DNA from: Owenia fusiformis
Lineage: Eukaryota > Annelida > Polychaeta > Sabellida > Oweniidae
Direction: 5' to 3'
Assembly: GCA_903813345.2 (NCBI GenBank)
Contig: CAIIXF020000001.1
Location: forward strand, 52,777,885 to 52,841,884
Length of the DNA stretch: 64,000 nt
The position numbers and the translations under genes are program-made. Shown in pieces: positions 26,746 through 39,000 of this stretch. Position 1 is the first letter of the stretch; each line of letters opens with the position of its first letter. The notes beneath the pieces are model-generated. The model made no database searches. It worked only from the letters and a program-made list of their open reading frames with translations, and was not told where the DNA came from.

Positions 26746-27849
26746 TTATGATACTTGATAAGCCGGTGGAGGACTACTTTCACATCCTGCTGCATTTGTA
26801 TTTTGTTCGTCTGCTCGCTGTGTGTGAACGGGGTTGTAATCATTTGCTCTAGTGTGCGGTGAAAATGCTGCCGTCATATTTTGGGACTGCCCCACCACCG
26901 TCCCCTGGTTCTGAACGTACTGAGACTGAAGCTGACCATGTGGTGGATAAGAGGCAAATTGTAGGTTTCCCCCGTGTGGCACAAACTGGCCCTGGGCGAG
27001 TGGGGCCACGTGACAGGATCCAGTGGCTGGAACATACACGACCTGCATCATATTCGAGTTGGATCGGCAGCACACTGCACGGCACGACAAGGCAGAAGCT
27101 ATGATAGACACCAGGAACACTACCAATGCAAATATTGTCATAATTGCATTAAAAGCAATTCTTAGAGGTTGTCCTGCATGGCGGTCTTGTGACTCGTAAT
27201 CGTGGAAGTGGTAGTGGTCATATTCATCCATGTATTCTATGTCATCAACTGATGCAACAATAGTGCCTGCAGTGTGTGCCCCAAATATGCAGGCACTTAA
27301 CACAGCCAGAATTATAGCGAGGACCATCAGACTGATGATTGTGCAGTTAGACTTTCTTTTTGATGCACATACCCCAATGCCACCAGTGATTACCATCAAT
27401 GCGCCACCCCAAAAACCAGCTCCACTGACGGCGAATTTGACACCTGTTGTCAAGCCAATGATGTTCATGATGAACATGATGAGGCCAGAAACTATAAGGG
27501 TGATGCTTAGTCCCATTGCACTATTATGGGCCCATGCAGGTCTTGAACCTGTGGCGTAGTTTTGATTAGTATTTATCGGTTCGACTGAAGTCGGAGCCAC
27601 TGTGTACGTAGATCGTGGAGGTACATTTGCCACCATGGGTTGTGATGGATATGGTGGCTGAGACATCAATACTTGGTTCGTCGGTGGTTGTATTTGATGC
27701 CCTCCAGGAGCGATGTTCATCGGTGGGAGAACTGGGTGGCTCAGTACAGCCTGGTTGGTCGTTGGACCTTCTGGTACACAACCACTTATCTTTTCCTCTT
27801 GCGGGGTCAGAACGTCATTCTCGAGATTAGCGTACCCTTGGTTACTCAT
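26746..27849 (-). CDS. MS4A/CD20-like four-transmembrane protein
   Basis: Predicted 367-residue tetraspan of the MS4A family, whose members sit in plasma or endosomal membranes and act in signalling or as channel or receptor partners. I start at the ATG at 27849 because a good 3-prime splice site (TCTATTTACAG) ends at 27886 just upstream, which makes the longer frame from 27903 unlikely. Seen: Pro/Gln-rich cytosolic N-terminus (about 20-100); hydrophobic segments at about 112-134, 139-162, 169-191 and 231-255; the family-like FWGGALMVITGGIGV in segment 2; a long loop between segments 3 and 4 very rich in Asp, Glu, His and Tyr (202-224); cysteines after segment 4 (256-261), possible palmitoylation sites; and a C-terminal PPxY motif (PPAY, 361-364) that could bind WW-domain ubiquitin ligases. 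A single coding exon is unusual for MS4A. Other tetraspan families are possible. Confidence 0.75.
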   Translation of the reverse strand: MSNQGYANLENDVLTPQEEKISGCVPEGPTTNQAVLSHPVLPPMNIAPGGHQIQPPTNQVLMSQPPYPSQPMVANVPPRSTYTVAPTSVEPINTNQNYATGSRPAWAHNSAMGLSITLIVSGLIMFIMNIIGLTTGVKFAVSGAGFWGGALMVITGGIGVCASKRKSNCTIISLMVLAIILAVLSACIFGAHTAGTIVASVDDIEYMDEYDHYHFHDYESQDRHAGQPLRIAFNAIMTIFALVVFLVSIIASALSCRAVCCRSNSNMMQVVYVPATGSCHVAPLAQGQFVPHGGNLQFASYPPHGQLQSQYVQNQGTVVGQSQNMTAAFSPHTRANDYNPVHTQRADEQNTNAAGCESSPPPAYQVS

Positions 27850-27885
27850 AGTTAAGTTGGCGCTTCTTTCGTGAATGTCAAATTT

Positions 27886-27896
27886 CTGTAAATAGA
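27886..27896 (-). promoter_or_regulatory. 3-prime splice site before the MS4A-like coding exon
   Basis: On the minus strand, TCTATTTACAG precedes AAATTTGAC, giving a polypyrimidine-AG acceptor 37 bases before the chosen ATG. It implies at least one upstream 5-prime UTR exon, not identified. Confidence 0.5.
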
Positions 27897-28639
27897 TAAT
27901 CATACAGTTGACTGATTGTACTTAGTCAAAATAAACTGCTTTAATTTTAACACAACATTGCTGGTTACAAGACCATGTTGTTGAATGAGGGAGGGGGGTA
28001 GTTTGCATCCGTCAGACTGAACACTAAACAATCTGTCAACCTTACTGTCCTGTGGAAATTGCAGAGAAATTGTTTGCACAAAATAATCAATTCAGGTTAA
28101 GAAATTTTACTTCCCACTCAATTCAATCAAGTAGTAAGGTACAATTAAATGCTATAAAAATGACAAAGCATATTTTCAAGTGGAAATAAAGCTAGAGAAT
28201 ATGCTAATAAATATCATATGCAAATTAATTTACTCCATCGACCCTTTTGAATAGCACTTTCTGATTAAGATCTCGGGGTAGCTATCAGAAATTTACACCA
28301 AACAGTAAATAAAAAAAAGCATGAGGATTTTGAATTTTTTGAACTAAGATAACAAAGTTATGGTTTGACCTTCCGTCAGTTTTTCGACTTCCATCCATGT
28401 ACCATTTATATGGCCAGGATCACAATGGTCATGGTGAGGAAGACACTTAACATCATGGAATAGCTTATTCAGCCTTCTGAAATTTTGACTAAAAAAATTT
28501 TAATATCAAATTTTAACATATATGGGTTATAGTCTGAATATTTTCATTTCAAATTTTAAAAATCGATTTCAGACTAGAGGATATAGTCTAGTGGTGGGGG
28601 GTCTTGAGCAAGATTAATAAAATGCAAGTCTACGCTCAT

Positions 28640-28893
28640 TGGCGGATCTTGGGAGGCCAGGAGCCCGTCCCCTTTGGATGGGCCAAGAAAAAAAATTGGG
28701 CCTAAAAGACCTTAACCCCCAAAAAGTGGGCCTTTTCGTCATAACTGGACCTTCTAAAGCCTTATCTTTTGTTTACGCCAAATTTTGAAGAAAATGGGCC
28801 TCAAAATTTCAAATTTGGTTTTAGGGGTCCAATATTTCCATAAGTTTTTTCTTAGACCTAAACCCCCCTTGTTGGTTCCCAGATCCGCCCCTG
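28640..28893. mobile_element. short TIR element, hAT-like termini
   Basis: Left end GGCGGATCTTGGGA and right end TCCCAGATCCGCCCCTG are inverse copies. Similar GGGGCG-type ends are common in non-autonomous hAT elements. A related fragment lies at about 19400-19640, and a GGGGCGTATCCAG variant at 45455. Confidence 0.55.
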
Positions 28894-29220
28894 AAGCTGG
28901 TATTCAAATAACGGATTTAATCATTTATTTAATACTTTGATGGCAAACTCATTTATGAATAGTACCTGCCTAGTCCCGGTACCTGATTCACCTATTCGCT
29001 AATTGACGGGTTAATTTATTTAAATGGGTTAAGGCCATGGTGCATGTTGGAATTTTTTCCAGTTATTCAAACATTCTGAAGAATTGATCAACCCTCTAGG
29101 TATAGGTACACTGATGCATCTTTTGTGCAAGAATGAAAGATGTAGATGATGTGTGGAATATGTTTTGTTTATCTGAAAAAAGCACAAGGTCATGAAATTT
29201 CATCAAAAGTGCACCCTGAC

Positions 29221-29968
29221 CTTAAGGTCCTATGGAAGTTAACAGGAAATGACAAAACAAAAAATGTCAAAACCATGCTGTATTTTGGAAATTTTTTGAG
29301 CCAAGATAACAGAGTTCTGTTTGGACCTCCAGTCAGTTTAACTAGTTCCACATATCATTTACATGACCGGGAACACAATGAAAATGGTCAGAATGACCAT
29401 AAACATGATGAAATAACCTTTTCAACCCTCTGAAAATGTGACTGAAAAATAGGTAAAAGTACGTGCTCAGGAAAGGTCAATGAACAGAATCTTTTGATTT
29501 TTTAGAAAATGTGTCTAACATATTGCTCTAAATGATAGAATTTTTGAAATTTTAAAAAATCTTCTGAAACAATAATGGCTGTCGATTTTATATTCAGTTT
29601 TTTCAGTTTTTTTCTTTTTCTAAGAATGATATGATTTTTTTTAAATTGTATCATTTGGAGCAATATATTGGGCACATTTTCTGAAAAAGTAAAAAGATTC
29701 TGTTCAGTGACTTTTCCTGCGCACCTACTCTTAGCTATTTTTCAGAATCAAATTTTCAGAGGGCTGAAAAGGTTATTTCATCATGTCTATGGTCATTCTG
29801 ACAATTTCCATTGTGTTCCCAGTCATGTAAATAATATGTGGAACTAGTTAAACTGACTGGAGGTCCAAAGAGAACTCTGTTATCTTGGTTCAAAATTTTT
29901 TCAAAATCCAGCATGATTTTGACATTTTTTGTTTCGTCATTTCCTGTTAACTTCCATAGCACCTTAAT
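29221..29968. mobile_element. 748-bp palindromic element
   Basis: Two arms of about 350 bases are inverse copies around a centre near 29590. Each arm can be read as a similar 70-residue peptide (contains LFGPPVSLTSSTY), on + near 29224-29433 and on - near 29756-29965. Mirror symmetry explains both, so they are not annotated as genes. Confidence 0.7.
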
Positions 29969-31936
29969 CCTGTAGCCGACAGCCGAAAATTGCATTCGCG
30001 CACAAGCTTGTTTCACTGTGATTTTAGCATTATAATTTTAGTTATCGGCTTTACTTCCTCTAACCTCTAAGCTTACACTTACACAAATGTTGTTTGGATA
30101 GATGTCGGATGTATTGTATATAAATCTTACCTGTATCTGATCTTGTCTGGGATCTGACAGCTACAATTTGCAATAGGACGTGAAAGTACAGTTTCCTCGC
30201 TTCACAATCATAGAAAGAGAGTCTGAAATGTCGCAATTAGGAGCTTTGTTTACACTTTTTCCAAGGTGAATCATAATACAAATATAGCCATCCTCAAGTA
30301 CTGCTCAACATGATGCAGTGAATATTGCTCGATAATATCAACATAAGCTTTCATAGTGCATGAATATGTCTGTATATATATATTACAACGGGATCTCGGT
30401 TTTTCAAAATCATCCAACCGTCATACACAGTTTAGTCAAACAGGACTGTAAATATTTACTTCGGTCCAAAGCCTTCTCTATATTCCGGCTTTGAGGAGGA
30501 AGATTGAGCTGCCTTAGTATTATAAATATTGTAAATCATTGTGTCACACGCACAGTAAATATGGCATAATAATATGAAATATACCTTTATGTATAGATTT
30601 GAAGAACAACAGCTCACATCCCCGTCTGAATCTATTGTTATATTTGATTTCTTTAAGCGAGAATAATTTCAAATTTTATTCACGTCCAGAACCGGAAGCC
30701 ATTTTTAGCTACAGCGAGAAAATTTCAACATGTTTCAAACTCCGAAATGAAATTTTGAAATATCTAAATCCAGACAAACAACGCTTCATCCTAAATATGA
30801 TTAATATTCTAAAAAATATTTATAAAATTTATTAAAAATGAGTTCTAGGTGCGTGTAGGTGCGTGTAGCACAGTACATACGGAATCAATGAAGTTACGTC
30901 TAGCTGTAAGCTAGAGACTCGAGTAAGTAAATATGACTATCGATACAGTGAACGCATTTAAAATAGCCCACCATAACCAAAGATTTGATTTAAACCGTAT
31001 GGTATTGTAGACACTGGCCTCAGCAAATGTACTTACCAAGAAATTCCCCGGGGCTGTCCGAGAAATGCATCAAATGCGCTGAACGAAGGTATTAAGCTAA
31101 ATAGGTGAAATATACTCCGTGAATTCTGAGGCTCACCAGCTACATGTGTATTGCTCTTGGTCTTGGAGCACAATGACCTAGCCTAACCCCGTAGGAATAA
31201 AGGTATTGTATATTGTTGTATATGCATGTGGTTAGTGGATAGATTTCATTTGAAAGGCAGCAGATTGTGAGGACCGGTCGCCGGACCGGTCGTCATGTGT
31301 TTCTCGATGAGGCCTGCTCAGTTCACTAGTTTTATGGGCCAATCCTTACAGCCGATGAAACCAATACAATTTAGCATTGAGAAACAACATGGGTCCTCTG
31401 GTACGATAATCTGGTGCGTAGAATGCTGCGTGGCCAGAAACTGCAGAGATAAACCCGGAAGTATGTTTAGAATCAATAGCACACTGGACGAAACTCCCTT
31501 TTAATTTATTTTCCCGGGACAATGCATGTCATTCACCTGTTGTTGACTAATACCCAGAGAAGATGATCTTCTAATTCTGCCATTTTCATGAATTCTAACG
31601 TGTTCCATAGATGAATTTGATACGTGCCCCAAAGTGGCAAAGACTAATGCTAAATTTTGCCAATGTTTTACCACGAATTTGGAGAAATGAACTACTGGTG
31701 TTTTTATTTCAAGTTATCAAAATATTTTAGTAAATTATGTAAGAATACGGACTTGAAATCCGTGGTTAGAATGAACTCCTTAAAGATTTGAAGAGATGGT
31801 CTTGGTACGAGATAACCCTGGTGGGGAGATAACTATTTAAGACGTCACTCGAATTTCTGCTAATGAACACAGTCTTCTAACAGTCTTCACCGGTCTTTCC
31901 GATTCAAAATCATTATTATGCACCTGTATTAGACTA

Positions 31937-33014
31937 CAGGGTGTCCGGAAAGTAAAGATACAAATACTCTCATTTTAAGAGTCTTCGTTGTCGTGTAATG
32001 AAATTGCTACAGATTGTAGAGGAACTTTATTACAATACATCTACCAACTTTTATAACATACAGTCTAAACGTCCTAAAGTTATGGTTGTCAGGGTAACCG
32101 TTGTAAGGGGTATGCGGAGCAGTTCCAGGATATCACTAAATTGCGATAAATTGCCAAAATATAACCATTTGAAACAGTGTTTATGATGGTATTCCCTATC
32201 AATGTTTTGTTTTGTTCAATATTGTATTCTTGCTGCCATAGTATTCTCTTTAGTTTAATGATATCATTGATACATATCAGAACTATGTAATGTCACCAGT
32301 ATAATCGAAGAAAAAGTATATAAATGCTTAGAAAAAGGGTCCCTGGATTAATAGAAAAGTCAATATTGCACCTCCACAGTCAATGCACCAAAATCACAAA
32401 ACAAAGATAGCAAATCTTAAAATTGAATGTCTTGACATTAAACCTTTTTGTACAGTGGTCAATATTTGTCTGATAATGTCCCGTTGGACTTCTACATTAA
32501 TGAATATCTTAATTAAAGCAATATTTGTTAGAAGTTCAACATGAAAACAAGATCCGGCTGGACGCCAATGTTAGCAGCAATCTTAGAGATGGGCAGCGGC
32601 GGTTTTGTCAGGTCTTGGAATCTCCGGTCAAAATGCACCAAGAATGTTAAGATGATGGTGGGAAATATATAATACTGGATAACAGAAGTAATGCCAATTA
32701 CTAAATAATGTTACAGTACTAATCCTTTTGCTGTTGCGGTTCATAATTTGATATATTATAGCAACAGATGACAAAGTGTCCAGATGATATGAACTGGAGA
32801 AAAGAATTATAAAACATAATTGTGACACTGCTCCACATACCCGCGGCTCTTGTTACCATAACAACCATAACTTTTTTTATTTTGGAACCATACATCATGA
32901 CATTTGCAGGATATATTGTTATAATGTCATTCTACAATCTGTAGTAATTTCATCTCATAACAGGTAAATCTATTGAAGTGAGAGCATTTGTATCTTTACT
33001 TTCCGGACACCCTG
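31937..33014. mobile_element. 1078-bp TIR element with 6-bp target duplication
   Basis: The element starts CAGGGTGTCCGGAAAGTAAA and ends with the inverse. The inverted match extends at least 45 bases and in diverged form to about 170 bases. The flanks are a perfect AGACTA duplication (31931-31936 and 33015-33020). A 6-bp duplication fits IS3EU or Dada-type elements, but no transposase is present. It ends 74 bases before the BRCT gene start codon, so it may form part of that gene's promoter or 5-prime UTR. Confidence 0.85.
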
Positions 33015-33087
33015 AGACTATGAATGATACCTTAGTCATATCTTTCATACAATTTTGTTATTCAAGCATTAGTTGGTTTATGTGACG

Positions 33088-36000
33088 ATGGCTGATCTAA
33101 AAGGCAAGAAGGTTGTGTTCACAGGGACACTCACAAATCAAACACGTAGTCAAGCAACCAAAGCTGCAGAGAAACGTGGTTGTAAGGTGGCGGCATCTAT
33201 TAGCAAGTCCATAGATTATGCTGTAATTGGGGAAAATGCAGGCCAGAAGGCAGACAAGGCAGAATCGTTAGGTAATTATGTGAAGATACATTACAATGAA
33301 AATGCATGAAAATTGTATCACTAATATTGTAATGCATGTAGTTATCCGTATGGATTGTTTTGAAACCGTCACTAAACCGAGCTACAAGAGTATTATATTA
33401 TATGTTGGTCTTATCTCTGTTTTCCATTCGATAAGTAGGTTATTAATAATCAAAAAATGTATGTAAGATTTTCTGCTTTTATTATTCTTGATAATATTCT
33501 AGGTTTGTGATTTTCCACACTCCGTCTGGCTCTGGATAAAATTATTTCTGTAGTTGATATTACTCATAAGCCAAGTCAAATATTATTATACTGTGACCTA
33601 TAATATTGCAGGAATCAAGTGCCTCACGGAGAATGAATGGGAGGATATGGTAAATGTAACATACTTTTTCAAAACTAGTTTGAATAACTTAAATCAGGCT
33701 CTCATAACCATAACAAAAATACTTTATTGCTAGAATGATTAACATGAAAAAGATATCTTTACTATTAATTTTTAGCTTAGTGGTAATTCAGCCAAGAAAG
33801 CAAGGCTAGACAGCCCTGAGTTGGATGATGGCGAAGATATGGAATCTGATGAGGAAGGTGCTAAATCTGATTTAGATCTGAAAGGAAAGAAGGTTGTATT
33901 TACAGGGACACTCAAAAATCAAACACGTAACCAAGCAACAAAAGATGCAGAGATGCATGGATGTAAGGTGGCGGCATCTATTAGCAAGGCAGTTGATTAT
34001 GTTGTAATTGGGGAAAATGCAGGTCAGAAGGCAGACAAGGCAGAATCGTTGGGTAATTATTTAAAACTTTTTGTCATACACTCAGTCCATCAGTTTTGAT
34101 TTTTTTAGGATACACAAGGTCATCTCATCGCGGAATCCCTTTTTGAATTCTAGTGATTCTGGATAGACACCGAAGATCATTTTACAAAACTCATGAGATA
34201 CAAATAAATTTATTATTTGAGAGAATGTATTAGTAAAATGTTTTAGTCGATCAATGAAGTAATGTATTACTATATTAGTGCTTTTTGCAGGAATCACATG
34301 TCTCACGGAAAGTGAATGGGCGGATGTGGTAAGTATCATCACTAGTGTAAATTTATTAAATATGATTTCTTCACAGTATCATATATTGTTATCTCCTATC
34401 ATTGTTAATACATTTAAGATTGTGTACTCTCCATAAATATATAAGCAAAAAAGTACATGCAGTAAGCTTACATGGCAATAAAACCGCAATATATTCAACT
34501 GCAAGATTGGTCTGACTCTGAGGGTAGATGGATCGACTGAAAATGTTATTCACTGTTTTGCAGCTAAGTGGAAATTCAGCTAAGGAAGATGGTGACTCAG
34601 CCGATAAATGTATTAATTCACCAAAGAAAGAGAGGAATTCAGCCAAGAAAGGGGGTAATTTATCAAGGAAAGGTGGCAATTCAACAAAGAAAGCAAGGCT
34701 AGACAGCTCTGAGTTGGATGATGGCGAAGATATGGAATCTGATGAGGAAGGTGCTGAACCTGATTTAGATCTGAAAGGCAAGAAGGTTGTATTCACGGGA
34801 ACGCTCATAAATCAAACACATAGTCAAGCAACCAAAGATGCAGTGATGCATGGGTGTAAGGTGGCGGCATCTATTAGCAAGGCAGTAGATTATGTTGTAA
34901 TTGGGGAAAATGCAGGCCAGAGGGCAGACAAGGCAGAATCATTAGGTAACAGTAACAACAACTTCACTTGTCTAGCTGCATACTTACTTACCCTACAATT
35001 CTGAAATGTCTAGTTAAAGTTATGTCACGTTTTAACGCTGTATATTTAACTATAAATAGACTTAATATCATGTTGAGCAATTATTTACGATACATTTGAA
35101 TGAAACAAACTTCAGAATCTACTTGAAAATTGTGATTAAAAGTCAAGTTGACAATGAATGGTATAATTGCAGGAATCAGGTGTCTGACGCAAAGTGAATG
35201 GGCGGATGTGGTAATTATCTCCACTTTCAGACAATTTCCATTTCATTTATTTATATCACAGTTCATACAAAGCGTTCCATTAGCTTTTTCTGCTACTATA
35301 AGTTTGTATTTTCTGAGATATGAGTTTTAGCATACTTTTTATTTGGTATCACGCTAATAAATCAAGCATGACTAGTAATCTGATACATCAAAATCCTCTG
35401 TTTCAAATAAATTGATACGAGATTATGACTCCTTTTAAATACATAATGAATCACACAAACAAACGTTAATTTAACTCATAATATCGTACATACGACTTTT
35501 TCCGATGAGTTTTCTATTTTACAGTTGAGTTTTAAGTCAGCCAAGTATAGAAAGTTGCCAAGCCCTGAAATGGACGATACTGATAGCGAAGACGTGGAAT
35601 CTGAAGAAGAAGATGTTAAAATCGATGTAGATCTGAAAGGCAAGAAGGTTGTGTTCACAGGGGCACTTACAAATCAAACACGTAGCCAAGCAACTAAAGC
35701 TGCAGAGACACGTGGTTGTAAGGTGGCGGCATCTATTAGCAAGGCAGTAGATTATGTTGTAATTGGGGAAAATGCAGGCCAGAAGGCCGACAAAGCAAAA
35801 GCGTTAGGTATGTTTTGTCCTATTTTTATTATTACTTGGATCATCGTATTCTGCAAATATTTCCCTTTGATTCATATTTATATTTACGACTTCAAAGACT
35901 ATTCACCTGAAATGTATCGCAAGGTGGATATAATCTAAGATCAACCTAGATATAATCAGACGAGTATTTTAAATGATGCCCTAACAACTGTAAGTTATTA

Positions 36001-39000
36001 TTATAAGAAAAAAGGTGTTTTATGTTATTTCAGGTATACAGTGTTTAACAGAGAACGAATGGGACGATGTGGTAATTATTTACTTACGTATACTGCTAGC
36101 AATGTAATAAAATGTAGCATGATTTAATATTGTCAATTTATGCTTTCTCATCCAAGCAAAACATTATGTTTCAAAATATGCAAAGTTTGTATTATCTAAT
36201 CTGTCATCAAATATTACTTTTTATGACTTGAAAAACTATTTAAGATATTTTTTGAATAAAGACTTTCGAAAAAAAGTTCTTCATTTTAATGTTTTAAAAT
36301 ATTTGAATTCCCCGCCATTTTAGAAACATTGAATAGATCTGGCAATATGCATATGTATATTATTCCAATCATTCAATCTTTGATTGTATGCAACGTTAGA
36401 GGCATTTTATTTAGTGAGGTCGATAGGCTGGGATGTCACTCAGGTGGCAAAATATGTTTTCTAAGAATTGTCGTTTTTTTCTTTTACAAATATTTTCTAA
36501 ATATGCTAAACTTTTTAAATAAAGCAATATTATCTGCCCACCTCTACTGAAAATAGGTTTTTGTCATGTTTCAAATCATTATGTACCATTGGATTCAAAT
36601 TATAACTAAACTAAAATTTTGAAATGTTTTTTTCCGAACCACTTTTCTTTGCTTATGAGGTTATTTCTAATTTTCAACAACTTACAACAAAAATATGTTA
36701 GGATGTTTATTAAGCGTTGTTGTAATTATTGCTTTACAATATGTGTACATGAACTACCACATTTTGATATCATTTGGCAAGACTGTAATATAAACAAATC
36801 TTGTTTATACTTTATAAGTCAACTACAAAGATAGCATTTGTCTCGTTTCATTTAAGATAAGTGGTAAAGGTGGCTCATCACGTCAAGCTGCGTCACAGGT
36901 TAAAAGTGGTGGACCTAAACGAAAGTGTAGATATTGGGACAAATGCTTTCGAACAAACAAGAACCATCTACAGTTGTTTCTGCATCCAGAGAAACCTCAA
37001 CTTAAATCAACTTGTAAGTATTAAAGTATTTGTTTCCCGGTATATTGAGATAGTAGGGATACAGACCTACAGCAATTCATATGTGCATGGAGACGGAGGT
37101 ATCACAAATGTCTTCACCCATATCAACGATATCCGGGAAATGATCGAGTAGTATATTTCCTCTAATATATCATCAACCTTTTCTAATACCTTTGATTGAT
37201 ATGTCATCAAATTATAATAGCAAAATACTGAGTATCTACTTGTATGTGTGTAGAAGTATTTGATTATTGACCGCCTGTCAATCACTTTGGGATTCATAAG
37301 ATAAAACAGGCTTGCACATTTTCGTTCAGTGGTACTGAGTTCTTGCTTATGCCCTGTACATAAACGGTGGTAATAATACTAATTATGTAGAAATGGCCAC
37401 TAATTTTGGTTAAAAATGTAATCTTTGATAATTCAAGTAATATAGTGCAGTCAGAATGTGGGTTTCGGCGTGCGTTCAGAGGGATTTTATGGGACATCAT
37501 TTTTCATGTTACTACTATGATTATACATATTTGTATGGATTATTAGATCTTAGTTTTTCAGCTTTTAGATTTTGTGGCCATTTTACCCCCCATGGGCTAA
37601 AATTTGGACCCCTACTATATAATTGGGCAATAACTCAAAAAATACTCAGTGGAATGTTTCCAAATTACAAAGTTGTATTGCACTAGGCTAATTGAATATA
37701 TGATAAAAATTTCATGTCACATGGTTAACTGGTTGCCATGGAAATGGATAAAACATGCCCGTCGGGTGTCAATTTTCAGGCCAATTTTTCAGGACTGACA
37801 GAGTCATTTCATGCATATTTTGTCACCAATGTGTTAGGAAGGGTTAAAATGTCAATAGAAAACTTCTATAATATATAAGCAACAATTGTATGTAAAGATC
37901 AGTCCACAAAACCTCAGATTTTGGCCTTGTTAAGTATTTTATTTTACTTTGGGAGCTGACATGTGATTGGTTGCCATGGTAACCAGGGTTTTAAGGAAAT
38001 CCTGACCCCGACATTGGATGGATGTTATAACTTTTGAAATAAGGGAGATTCATGTCTCATTTTTTCAGATTTTTGACAATGATTGATTTAATGTATTGAT
38101 TTAGACTTTGGGAGCTGAAATTTGATTGGTTACCATGGAAATCAGGGTTTTGTTGAAATTCAGACCTCCACAACTGATGAACACTATAACTCTTAAATAC
38201 AGCCAGATAAGATAATCTTTTCAGATGTAAGATAATAATAATATGTGTGTATTGTATTAGACTTTGGAAGCTAGGATTTATTTGTCTGCCATGGTAACCA
38301 TGTTTCATTGTCATGGTAACTGCTGTTTTCGTTTTCAGATTCACCTTTATTCTAGATAGGTCAATACATGACATAAAATACCAAATTGCTCAAAGTTACC
38401 ATTTTATTCTTAATTTTGTTTTTTTTCTATTTTATATGATTTACATGCTCATGACTCAATAATACTAGAGATGCAAACATTGTTTGGCTCATAAAATATC
38501 AAATACTAGAATAGTAAACAATACATGTATGTCTGACAATATTGCCTTATTCCATACGACTAGTTCTTACAAAAGTTCTGACTCCTAATTTGTTCATTTG
38601 AACTCATCATTACTGTTTTCATTTAGCACAATTTCCTCTTAACATCAATTTCTGTTGGAATGAAGGATTGTTTTGACCATTCTGGAGATAAGGATCCTCA
38701 GGGTATATAGTCCATTCATGCAGTATTGGACTTGGCAGAATGGGTTAAGACTGGTCCCTGTGATTTCACTGTATATAAAATTGGCTGGTGTCCAAGGCTG
38801 AACCCTCAGATATCAATATGTTCCCATCCAATCTGTCAAATTTGAATGTGTTCTGATATCAACCAAAATAATGCCCAAAAGCCATACCAAATGCCCAAAT
38901 ATATGACCAGTGCCATACCAAATATCCAGATATGAAAACATGGCCATTCAAAATTTCTAATGCCTCGAGAAGAAGACATGTCATTGAGGAAAACAACCAA

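Larger units (their letters stand above)
27905..31930. other. intergenic repeats between the MS4A-like and BRCT genes
   Basis: No gene recognised. The region holds a palindromic element (29221-29968), an older diverged copy of its arm (about 28310-28500) and a short element with GGCGGATCT ends (28640-28893). The remainder is AT-rich sequence without clear structure. Confidence 0.6.

Noticed and set aside
26859-27855. Several open frames antisense or out of frame to the MS4A-like gene
   Set aside because: They only mirror the codon composition of the real gene, with no protein-like features.
27850-27903. MS4A-like protein starting at the ATG at 27903
   Set aside because: A convincing splice acceptor lies between it and the next ATG, so this segment is probably intron plus UTR.
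34528-35004. Unspliced 158-residue BRCT frame and similar single-exon frames at 33821-34099 and 35525-35938
   Set aside because: They run through good donor sites; the 38-nt exons that complete each BRCT lie downstream.
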